This document shows, one piece after another, positions 35,097 through 41,897 of a DNA stretch of 64,000 bases. The DNA comes from Sphingorhabdus pulchriflava (GTDB lineage: Bacteria; Pseudomonadota; Alphaproteobacteria; Sphingomonadales; Sphingomonadaceae): assembly GCF_003367235.1 (NCBI RefSeq), contig NZ_QRGP01000001.1, positions 248,001 through 312,000 of the forward strand, given 5' to 3'. Made by a program: the position numbers and the translations under genes. The notes under the pieces were generated by a model. It saw nothing but the letters and a program-made list of their open reading frames with translations. It ran no database searches and was not told where the DNA came from. Numbering within the stretch: position 1 is the stretch's first letter; every line of letters begins with the position of its first letter.

Positions 35097-37364
35097 TTAT
35101 TCCGGCAACGACAGCAAATCGCGGATCGCACAATTTGCAAGCTGGAACGATAGAAGCGATTCTGCCCCTTCATTCAGGTTCAATCCGCGAGGGTTGATTC
35201 CATCATGGCAACTGCCGCTTGCTCGGCAGGCAACGGCAATGCCCCTATCATTCGCACCGGCAAACCATTCAAAGGCACGCGCTGCGTGGGTCAGCCAGAT
35301 GGGATCCCCGGTGGCGTCGAATGCAGCAGCGGCAGCGTCAATGGCGGCCCAGATTTCGACAGGCTGCTGGTCAAACGGCTTTGGTGGTTGATAGGCATGG
35401 CCGAAGCTTTCCGACCCGATAGGACGGAAGTGGCCGTCTGGCGCGATCTGGATGTCGAACAGCCAGCACAAAGTTTCCAGTCCGCTGTTCGTCCAGTCTG
35501 ATCGGTTCGATCGCAACCCGGCCCGGATCATCGCTTCGCTCAACCGGCAATTGTCGTAGGCCAATACTGGCTCAAACCAGAGCCAGACGGGGCGACGGTG
35601 GACGTCAAGCAACGCCTGCAATCGCATTGCCCCGTCATTCAAAATTCGGTCGGCCAAGCCATGCCCCGTTTCGGTCGCGAGCAAATAATCCGCCCCTAGC
35701 ATCGCGAAGGCTGTTGCGCGCGGCGATGTCAGCCCAAAGGCGGATTGCGCCGTCCGGTCAAACAATCCCCGCGCCCAACGCCGCATGCCCGCACTGTTGC
35801 CTTCCAGCGCAGTCGCACCCAATGCCCATATTGTCCGGTCGCAACTGTCATGTGATCCTGCGTTTTCAAGCCATTTTCGATCAAAACCCATGAAGTTCCG
35901 GAATTCACCGCTTTCCGGATTCCATGCACTTTCGACGAAAGCTGCAAATGTCGATGCCAGACGGCTGCGATCGGGCTCTGTTTCACACCCCCACCGGTTC
36001 ATCAGCATCAGCGCGCGCGCATTATCATCAACGCAGTAACCGTGTGACCGGTCGGGGACGGTGAATATGCTGTGCTGGAGAATGCCGGTGCCGTCGCAGA
36101 TACGAAGTAAGCCCTCGATGCCTACCGGTCCGTGTATGTGCCGCAAGTTGCGCCGGATTTTGACGCTTTCGATGACTCTGAGCGATTGGGCGGCGAAGCT
36201 GGACCATAGCATATCGCGCCCGCGCGCATAGGCCCGTTGCTGCAGTGCAAGCCGACGGTCGGGCTCGTCGAGCAAGGAAGCGACTTCGCGGGCGATGGCA
36301 TCACTATCGTTAAATGGAACCAGGATGCCATGTTCGTCGCCCAGCAATTCCAAGGCGTGGGCAAAGGGCGTCGAGATCACGGCCTTTCCCAGTGCAACGG
36401 CATAAGAAAGGGTCCCCGACGTTGCCTGGGCAGCACCCGGGTAAGCAGTAACATAAATGTCGGCCGCTTCGATCAGATCGAGCAGTTCGTCGCTTTCCAG
36501 AAACGCGTCCCGCCAAAGAATATGATCGGCAACGCCAAGTGCCTTGGCTTGTGCTTGAAGGCGTTCGCGGTAGGCCTCACCCTCGCGCGCCAACAAGTTT
36601 GGGTGGGTCGCACCTACGATGCAATAGAGTGTCCCAGGTGTTTTCTCGACAATGGCAGGCAGGGCTTCAATTACCGTTTCGATGCCTTTGCCCGATGAAA
36701 GGAGACCGAATGTCATCATGACTTGCCGGTCATCAAAACCGAATTTGCGTTTGAATTCTTGCGTGCGGCCAAAGGGCCGATCAGGCACGCCGTGCGGAAT
36801 GACAACGACCTGATCGGCATCTGCGCCGTAGACAGTGTGTAGCAACCGTCCTGCGCCTTCTGACATGACAATCAGCTTGGCTGCCCGTGCGACCAGCTCC
36901 TGGATCACCCGCAATTGATCCGCATCGGGTTCGGGCAACACTGTGTGGAGGGTGACGATTAAGGGCGCTGCGACCCGTTCGAGCAGTTCTAAAATCAGAT
37001 CGCCCGCTGGTCCGCCAAAAAGGCCGAATTCATGCTGAAGCCAGACAATGTCGGCGCCGCTTCGATTGATTTTGGCGGCAGCTGCCACAAAACTGTTCAG
37101 GCTGTTTTCGGTAATCGTCGATGTAACCGCTGCGTCAAACTGAAACCGGGCACCCGCAGGCTTCATCGCGTAAATGTCGATAGCAATCGCGTTTGACGCA
37201 ATACCAAGGGCGGAATGAATGTCCGCAGTGAAGGTCGCAATCCCGCACCGCCGCGGTGCAAATCCCCCAATCAACGCGATGCGCGTCGTGGCGATTGTGG
37301 GTGGGCTGAGTGTTGCGGCTATATATTCCTGCTCGCAAGGTTCGATAACTGTAACATTATACAC
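35097..37364 (-). CDS. GT4 glycosyltransferase with C-terminal helical (alpha/alpha) domain
   Basis: A 755-residue two-part protein. The N-terminal ~400 residues form a GT-B fold of family GT4: ALIGGFAPRRCGIATFTADI near the start, IVWLQHEFGLFGGPAGDLIL, TLHTVLPEPD, MTFGLLSSGKGIETVIEALP, and TAYPGAAQATSGTLSYAVALGK with the nucleotide-sugar site. The C-terminal ~350 residues look like an alpha/alpha-toroid with conserved YCVDDNARALMLM and FEPVLAYDNCRLSEA stretches, of the type next to carbohydrate-processing enzymes. GTG 37364 has GGAGGA six bases upstream; the frame reaches 37451 without support. The GH130 gene follows after eight bases. Donor is probably GDP-mannose by association, not by direct evidence. 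Confidence 0.83.
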   Translation of the reverse strand: MYNVTVIEPCEQEYIAATLSPPTIATTRIALIGGFAPRRCGIATFTADIHSALGIASNAIAIDIYAMKPAGARFQFDAAVTSTITENSLNSFVAAAAKINRSGADIVWLQHEFGLFGGPAGDLILELLERVAAPLIVTLHTVLPEPDADQLRVIQELVARAAKLIVMSEGAGRLLHTVYGADADQVVVIPHGVPDRPFGRTQEFKRKFGFDDRQVMMTFGLLSSGKGIETVIEALPAIVEKTPGTLYCIVGATHPNLLAREGEAYRERLQAQAKALGVADHILWRDAFLESDELLDLIEAADIYVTAYPGAAQATSGTLSYAVALGKAVISTPFAHALELLGDEHGILVPFNDSDAIAREVASLLDEPDRRLALQQRAYARGRDMLWSSFAAQSLRVIESVKIRRNLRHIHGPVGIEGLLRICDGTGILQHSIFTVPDRSHGYCVDDNARALMLMNRWGCETEPDRSRLASTFAAFVESAWNPESGEFRNFMGFDRKWLENAGSHDSCDRTIWALGATALEGNSAGMRRWARGLFDRTAQSAFGLTSPRATAFAMLGADYLLATETGHGLADRILNDGAMRLQALLDVHRRPVWLWFEPVLAYDNCRLSEAMIRAGLRSNRSDWTNSGLETLCWLFDIQIAPDGHFRPIGSESFGHAYQPPKPFDQQPVEIWAAIDAAAAAFDATGDPIWLTHAARAFEWFAGANDRGIAVACRASGSCHDGINPRGLNLNEGAESLLSFQLANCAIRDLLSLPE

Positions 37365-37547
37365 CGCATGTCCTCCGGACGTTGGAAAGGGTGCGCTCAG
37401 GCCGGGGGAGGGGTATGGCCAGAGCGCGTGGACGCAGCGAAGCCGCGTCAACTTTTCGAACCTGCTGCCGCGACCATCATCGATAGCGAAATGGTCAGAT
37501 TGTTATTCGCTCCGATGGCGACGGGCCGATGGTCGCTACCCAGACAG

Positions 37548-37572
37548 AACCTGTGAACGCCGACATTGTTCC
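37548..37572 (-). promoter_or_regulatory. Predicted EcfG promoter of the GT4-GH130 operon
   Basis: On the minus strand, -35 box GGAAC (37572-37568) and -10 box GGTT (GTT at 37550-37548) are 17 bases apart. It lies about 180 bases before the GT4 start, just past the phyR stop. The spacing equals that of the other five sites here. Confidence 0.7.
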
Positions 37573-37582
37573 GCTCGCAATG

Positions 37583-38623
37583 TCAGGCGCTCGAATTTTT
37601 TGCGGCTAACTCGGTCAGCGCAGTTTTCACTTTGCCCGCTTCGTCGGCAAGGCGCGCTTCCTTGCGTGTGCTCATCGGATCGGATGCGCTCATGCCCTCG
37701 GCTTCGGCATTCAGTCTTCCGTCCATTTCGGAATCCCATTCGGTGAGTAAGGACTGCTTTTGATCGTCGCTCAAGCCGGGGTCGGCAAGCAGGATCTCGG
37801 GCGTGTCAAAGTGCTTGCGTGGATTGGGTACGTCGTCACCTATCGCTTGGTCTGCCGCCAATGAACCTGATGTCTGGTTTTCCCGATGCACCAGCAAGGC
37901 CAGCCCAATCGTGGCGGCGACCGTCTGTTGTTCAAAGGGCTTGGTTATCAGATAGGTCGGCTCGGGACGCTCGCCGGTCAGCAAACGTTCGGGAAAGGCG
38001 GTAATGAAAATCACCGGCACGTCCATTACGTCCAATACATCGTTTACGGCCTCGATACCGCTCGAACCGTCGGCTAGACTGATATCAGCAAGGACCAGTT
38101 CAGGCGTGGTGATTGCTGCCATTGCAATCGCTTCGCTGCGTGTACGTGCAATGCCGGTGATTTCATGCCCCAGTTCTTCGGCGATCGATTTGATGTGCAG
38201 CGCGATGATCGATTCATCCTCGATGATCATCACCTTGGCCTGCAGGCTCTTGGCGAGCGACTCCCTGGATTCCCGTATTTCGCGTTCGACCAGCTCGATA
38301 CTGCTATCCAAGATGGTGACTATTTCGTCCACGCCGAAGCCTTCAATCGCATGGAGCAACAATGACTCGCGGGCATGGACTGGCAGTCTGGCGACTAGGC
38401 TGTCGGCGTCAGCGATACCGCCCATGCCTTTCCAAAGCCGGTGAAAGATGCGGTACAATTCAACGCGCGGCGGTGCGGTTTCATCGAATTCCTCTGGTGC
38501 AAGCAGCAATGCTTCGAGTGTTTCCCGAACGGCGGCGTCGCCTAAAGTTTGCGAACCGGTCAAAGCGCGCGCATAACGGCGCAAATAAGGGAGCTGTGGC
38601 CCCAATGAATCTCTCAGAGACAT
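37583..38623 (-). CDS. phyR: PhyR general-stress response regulator with C-terminal extension
   Basis: A 346-residue PhyR. Residues 1-125 are a sigma-factor-like domain that, after phosphorylation, binds the anti-sigma factor NepR and frees EcfG; residues 130-248 are the receiver (VMIIEDES, phospho-acceptor Asp180 in VLADISLADGSSGIEAVNDV, and ITKPFEQQ). This motif order is diagnostic of PhyR. ATG 38623 has AAGGAG five bases upstream; the frame extends to 38830 without reason. Usual PhyR is about 265 residues; here about 95 residues follow, with DTPEILLADPGLSDDQKQ and LTEWDSEMDGRLNAEAEGM. Such sequence resembles small stand-alone alphaproteobacterial proteins with an LS..EK...L..W pattern. It looks like a domain fusion. 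Divergent from nepR. Confidence 0.95.
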   Translation of the reverse strand: MSLRDSLGPQLPYLRRYARALTGSQTLGDAAVRETLEALLLAPEEFDETAPPRVELYRIFHRLWKGMGGIADADSLVARLPVHARESLLLHAIEGFGVDEIVTILDSSIELVEREIRESRESLAKSLQAKVMIIEDESIIALHIKSIAEELGHEITGIARTRSEAIAMAAITTPELVLADISLADGSSGIEAVNDVLDVMDVPVIFITAFPERLLTGERPEPTYLITKPFEQQTVAATIGLALLVHRENQTSGSLAADQAIGDDVPNPRKHFDTPEILLADPGLSDDQKQSLLTEWDSEMDGRLNAEAEGMSASDPMSTRKEARLADEAGKVKTALTELAAKNSSA

Positions 38624-38648
38624 GTCTACTCCTTGCAGGAACCATGGT

Positions 38649-38673
38649 AACCACGCAGGACAAAAGATGTTCC
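38649..38673 (-). promoter_or_regulatory. Predicted EcfG promoter of phyR
   Basis: Minus-strand GGAAC (38673-38669), 17 bases, then GTT (38651-38649), 25 bases before the phyR ATG. It stands back-to-back with the nepR promoter, with seven bases between the -35 boxes. Confidence 0.75.
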
Positions 38674-38680
38674 CGCGCGC

Positions 38681-38705
38681 GGAACCTTTTTTTGACTCGG
38701 CAGTT
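38681..38705 (+). promoter_or_regulatory. Predicted EcfG promoter of nepR-ecfG-kinase
   Basis: GGAAC (38681-38685), 17 bases, GTT (38703-38705), 35 bases before the nepR ATG. This suggests that EcfG drives its own operon. Confidence 0.78.
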
Positions 38706-38740
38706 TTATTCACCAACGCAGGCATCCGGAGCGAGACAGC

Positions 38741-38923
38741 ATGGCGAAATCCCGTTCCTCGAAAGGAACAATGATGACCATTGATGACAGTGCATTTGAT
38801 CCCATCGCAGCTGCGCTGAAACAAATGCACGAGGCGGTCGCCAGCGAAGAACTGCCCGATGATTTCCTGCGCATTTTGGAAGAAATAGACGCCAAGATTG
38901 CAGCCGGTAAGTCTATGCAGTGA
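38741..38923 (+). CDS. nepR: NepR anti-sigma factor
   Basis: A 60-residue protein that holds EcfG inactive until phosphorylated PhyR removes it. The conserved two-helix core is visible: AAALKQMHEAVASEELPDDF then LRILEEIDAKI. This matches the NepR pattern of an L..MY..V...P.P..F..LL..LD type. Internal ATGs at 38771 and 38774 follow an AAAGGA and may be the true start, giving 49-50 residues and the core unchanged. The stop overlaps the ecfG GTG by four bases (GTGA), so nepR and ecfG are co-translated. Confidence 0.9.
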   Translation: MAKSRSSKGTMMTIDDSAFDPIAAALKQMHEAVASEELPDDFLRILEEIDAKIAAGKSMQ

Positions 38924-39462
38924 CGGCGCAGTCTCCTGCAGATGTCGAAGCCGACGTCATCTTCCGTAACCTTCTGGTTGCGCTGATCCCTTCCTTGCGG
39001 TCTTTTTCCCGTGGCCTTTGCGGCGGCCGAGACATGGCAGATGATTTGGCGCAGGACGCGATGACCCGCGCCTGGGCCGCGCGTGCAAGCTTCACGCCGG
39101 GCTCAAATTTCCGCGCATGGATGTTCATGATTCTGCGCAACCAGTTTTACACGACCGTCCGTCGGAACAGCCGAATGGTCAGCTGGGACCCCGAAATTGC
39201 TGAACGCGTTCTGGTACAAGCGCCCAGCCAGCAGGACGCCATCCATGTTGCAGACGTAGCCAAGGCGCTGCAAAAGCTTCCGCCCGAGCAGCGCGAAATC
39301 CTGTTGCTGATTGGGGCCAATGGCGTTTCCTATATCGAAGCCGCAGAGATTGTCGGCTGCGCCGTGGGTACAGTCAAAAGCCGACTAGCCAGAGGACGTA
39401 AAGCCCTGGCTACGCTGCTTGATCTCGAAAATGGCGACGCCTTGTTTGATCGGGTGACATGA
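38920..39462 (+). CDS. ecfG: EcfG-family extracytoplasmic-function sigma factor
   Basis: A 180-residue ECF15-group sigma factor that directs the general stress response. Region 2 is in residues ~20-90 (SLRSFSRGLCGGRDMADDLA, AWAARASFTPGSNFRAWMFM, ILRNQFYTTVRRNSR) and region 4 in ~125-170 (LQKLPPEQREILLLIG, SYIEAAEIVGCAVGTVKSRL). It starts at GTG 38920, overlapping nepR by four bases, and ends overlapping the kinase gene ATG by four. Its likely targets are the GGAAC-N17-GTT sites noted in this island. Confidence 0.94.
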   Translation: MTAQSPADVEADVIFRNLLVALIPSLRSFSRGLCGGRDMADDLAQDAMTRAWAARASFTPGSNFRAWMFMILRNQFYTTVRRNSRMVSWDPEIAERVLVQAPSQQDAIHVADVAKALQKLPPEQREILLLIGANGVSYIEAAEIVGCAVGTVKSRLARGRKALATLLDLENGDALFDRVT

Positions 39463-40235
39463 CCTCCGGTCGCTGGATCGAGCTCCTGAGCAATCAGGCA
39501 AAGCAGATTGCAGCGGGGAATTGCGTGTTGGACAAATGCCTTTTCGATGGGGCACCGGCAGATATTGCTGCTCTGGGCGCGGAACTGGACAATATCGCTC
39601 GCGCCATGGTCGAGCGTGATCGGGTGCAAAAACTGCTGACGCACGAAGTGCATCATCGGGTCAAGAACAGCCTGCAGATCGTCACCAGCCTGCTGAACAT
39701 GCAGGTTAAAAGCTTGCAGGATCCCGCTGCCAAGAAGGCGCTGGGGCAGACCCGTGCGCGCATGGCGGCGCTCGCGCTCATTCACCGGCTGATCTACGAA
39801 TTAGGTGACGAAAGTGCAAAGGGGCACATCAATGCTGCAACCCTAATTGCCGAATTGTGCAAGCAATTGAAATCGTCCTCAACTGACCAACCGGGCGTCG
39901 CGCTAGACTGCGATGCCAGCGATCTGGAGATTCCGTTCGACGATGCGGTACCGTTGGCATTGCTCACGGTAGAGGCCGTTACCAATGCCTTTGGCCATGC
40001 CTTTCCGGAACAGCGACGCGGCAAAATTGTGGTGACGTTTGCTGTCGAAGAAAAAACGGCTCGGTTAAAGGTTGTCGACAATGGTGCTGGCTTCACCCCG
40101 GCTGAACGCAAAACTGCGTCAATGGGTGGACAACTGATGGTCGCGCTTGCGCACCAGCTGGGCGGCACATTGACTATCGACAGCTCGCTCGAGAACGGAA
40201 CTCACGTCGTGTTGAACTATGCGTTGCGGCACTGA
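39459..40235 (+). CDS. HisKA_2 histidine kinase without sensor domain (PhyR kinase candidate)
   Basis: A 258-residue soluble kinase. The dimerisation/phospho-acceptor region is HisKA_2 type: VHHRVKNSLQIVTSLLNMQ at residues ~65-85, with the phosphorylated histidine in HHRVKN. The ATPase domain follows with VTNAFGHAFPE (N box), LKVVDNGAGF (G1) and SLENGTHVVLN near the end. The first ~60 residues show no known sensory domain and no membrane segment, so input must come through the N-terminus or a partner. Translational overlap with ecfG makes PhyR the probable target. Related proteins beside EcfG may work as kinase or phosphatase; which applies here is not readable. Confidence 0.88.
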   Translation: MTSGRWIELLSNQAKQIAAGNCVLDKCLFDGAPADIAALGAELDNIARAMVERDRVQKLLTHEVHHRVKNSLQIVTSLLNMQVKSLQDPAAKKALGQTRARMAALALIHRLIYELGDESAKGHINAATLIAELCKQLKSSSTDQPGVALDCDASDLEIPFDDAVPLALLTVEAVTNAFGHAFPEQRRGKIVVTFAVEEKTARLKVVDNGAGFTPAERKTASMGGQLMVALAHQLGGTLTIDSSLENGTHVVLNYALRH

Positions 40236-40268
40236 AAACCCGCCCTCCGATTTACGGAAGGCGGGTTT
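40236..40268. terminator. Bidirectional hairpin between kinase and repeat-protein genes
   Basis: Stem AAACCCGCC / GGCGGGTTT with a nested TCCG / CGGA; A-runs and T-runs on both sides. It begins right after the kinase stop and precedes the convergent repeat gene. Confidence 0.85.
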
Positions 40269-40289
40269 GATTTTCGATGATTACCAGTA

Positions 40290-41816
40290 TCAGTAAGGAC
40301 GTCGCATATCCTGCCTGATGTTCAACCGATCACTCAACCGATCGAGGCGCAGCTGGATTGATGCCTCGTTGCGAATGGAAAGATTGCCATCGCGATCGTG
40401 GCGCATCGCTCTTTCACTGGTGCGGATCATCCGCAGATCGCGCAATGAGCGTTGGGACAAGGCCGCGCTGATGCTTCGCTGTGCGGCGGCTGACCGGATA
40501 TAATTGTCCAACCAGGCAATCTGGGCGCGGATGTCTTGCGGCATCTGCGCATAGTCTCCGCCAATCATGCCGGGGGAAGTGTTCACCCAGCGACCCCGGC
40601 TATCATAATAGCCTGAGGTTTGCCCTACATGCCAACGTCCATTGGTGTCGTAATAGCCAGGTGTAGGGTCCGCAATCCAGCGGCCATTGGCGTCCCGGCG
40701 GCCGGTTGGGGCTCCAGCTATCCAGCGACCCCGACTGTCATATTGGCCATTGGTAGCCCCAGCAACCCAGCGTCCGCGGCTGTCATAATAACCGCTGGCG
40801 GAACCGGCATGCCATTCGCCATTTGTATCATAATAGCCATTGGCTGATGCCGGGATCCAGCGCCCCTGCTGGTCATAGGCACCGCTGTTTGAAATGTCGC
40901 CGCTCTGCGCGACCCATCTGCCATTGCTATCATAATAGCCATTTGGTGCGCCATCGACCCAGACATTGTTGCGGTCATAATAGCCCGCGGCGCGTTCGCG
41001 ATTGACGCTTTGCGCGTGCCACATGCCTTGATTGTCATAATAGCCATAGGAATTGGCACGACGGTTGTCATTGTCGTCATTACCGGCTTCGGTCGCGACC
41101 CACTGGCCACGCCCATTATAATATCCAGCCGCACGACCAGCCTGCCAGCGCCCTTGATTGTCGTAATAGCCGGGCTGAGCTTCGGTCACCCAATTGCCTG
41201 CATTGTCACGATAACCAGCTGCTGTTCCGGCGATCCAGCGACCGTTGCTGTCATAATGGCCAGTCGTGGCTGCGCTAACCCAGCGACCACGTTCGTCATA
41301 ATAGCCGACCGCGGTTCCGGCTATCCAGACATCGTTTCGGTCATAATAGCCATTTGCGGACGCAGGCACCCAATGGTTCTGATCGCCATAAGCGCCATTT
41401 TCGGATGCTGAGCCGGTATTGCTGATCCAGCGATTGTCACGGTCATAATAACCTGCAGGCACGCCTCGAACCCAATCGCCTTCGCGATCGAAATATCCGG
41501 TTGCTCGTTGTGAATCGATGCCGGTCGAGTGCCAGCGATTGTCGCTGTCATAATAGCCATAGGCATGAGCACAATCGCCGTCGGGCTTGGCTAGCTGATT
41601 GCCTATGATCGCCCCGGCAACAGCGCCGATGACAGTGCCGACGGTTTTGTCGCCACGACCCGCAACTGTGTTGCCAGCGAGTCCGCCTACGCCGGCGCCG
41701 GCTACTGTGGCTATAACGCGAGTTGAACGCTGCCGTTCACAGCTTTGCTGTGCTGACGCGACGGATGGGGTGAGCGTCGCTATCGCGACACTCAGGAACA
41801 ATATGGACTTACGCAT
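40290..41816 (-). CDS. Exported protein with 20 GYYDxxGRW repeats and glycine zipper
   Basis: A 508-residue protein with a signal peptide (MRKSILFLSVAIATLTPSVA, cleavage near SAQQ). A glycine-zipper segment follows (TVAGAGVGGLAGNTVAGRGD and VIGAVAGAIIGNQ), able to insert in or coat a membrane. Then 20 units of about 15 residues with consensus GYYDxxGRWVAG run to near residue 420; the remaining ~80 residues are helical and charged (RDLRMIRTSERAMRHDRDG). The units fall into two blocks of ten with the same order of variants, so a ten-unit block was duplicated. The start ATG 41816 has CAGGAG seven bases upstream. A predicted EcfG promoter precedes it. Not a known adhesin by eye; periplasmic or outer-surface role inferred. 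Confidence 0.8.
   Translation of the reverse strand: MRKSILFLSVAIATLTPSVASAQQSCERQRSTRVIATVAGAGVGGLAGNTVAGRGDKTVGTVIGAVAGAIIGNQLAKPDGDCAHAYGYYDSDNRWHSTGIDSQRATGYFDREGDWVRGVPAGYYDRDNRWISNTGSASENGAYGDQNHWVPASANGYYDRNDVWIAGTAVGYYDERGRWVSAATTGHYDSNGRWIAGTAAGYRDNAGNWVTEAQPGYYDNQGRWQAGRAAGYYNGRGQWVATEAGNDDNDNRRANSYGYYDNQGMWHAQSVNRERAAGYYDRNNVWVDGAPNGYYDSNGRWVAQSGDISNSGAYDQQGRWIPASANGYYDTNGEWHAGSASGYYDSRGRWVAGATNGQYDSRGRWIAGAPTGRRDANGRWIADPTPGYYDTNGRWHVGQTSGYYDSRGRWVNTSPGMIGGDYAQMPQDIRAQIAWLDNYIRSAAAQRSISAALSQRSLRDLRMIRTSERAMRHDRDGNLSIRNEASIQLRLDRLSDRLNIRQDMRRPY
40560..41560 (-). repeat. 45-bp coding repeats (GYYDxxGRW units)
   Basis: Tandem units of about 45 bases code 20 GYYD-type repeats in the exported protein. 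Codons differ between units, so the array is old rather than fresh slippage. Recognisable unit anchors on the plus strand are CCATAATAGCC-like strings. Confidence 0.8.
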
Positions 41817-41860
41817 GGGAAAACTCCTGAAACGTGCGCATGCACATTTCCTGATGCCTA

Positions 41861-41885
41861 AACAATGCAAGTGACGAAATGTTCC
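41861..41885 (-). promoter_or_regulatory. Predicted EcfG promoter of the repeat-protein gene
   Basis: Minus-strand GGAAC (41885-41881), 17 bases, GTT (41863-41861), 45 bases before the ATG. Located between this gene and the hybrid kinase stop. Confidence 0.72.
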
Positions 41886-41897
41886 CTCAGCGCCGTT

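Noticed and set aside
40560-41560. Regular 45-base repeats read as a CRISPR array.
   Set aside because: The units are in frame in a long coding region, diverged in sequence and without identical repeats or unique spacers.
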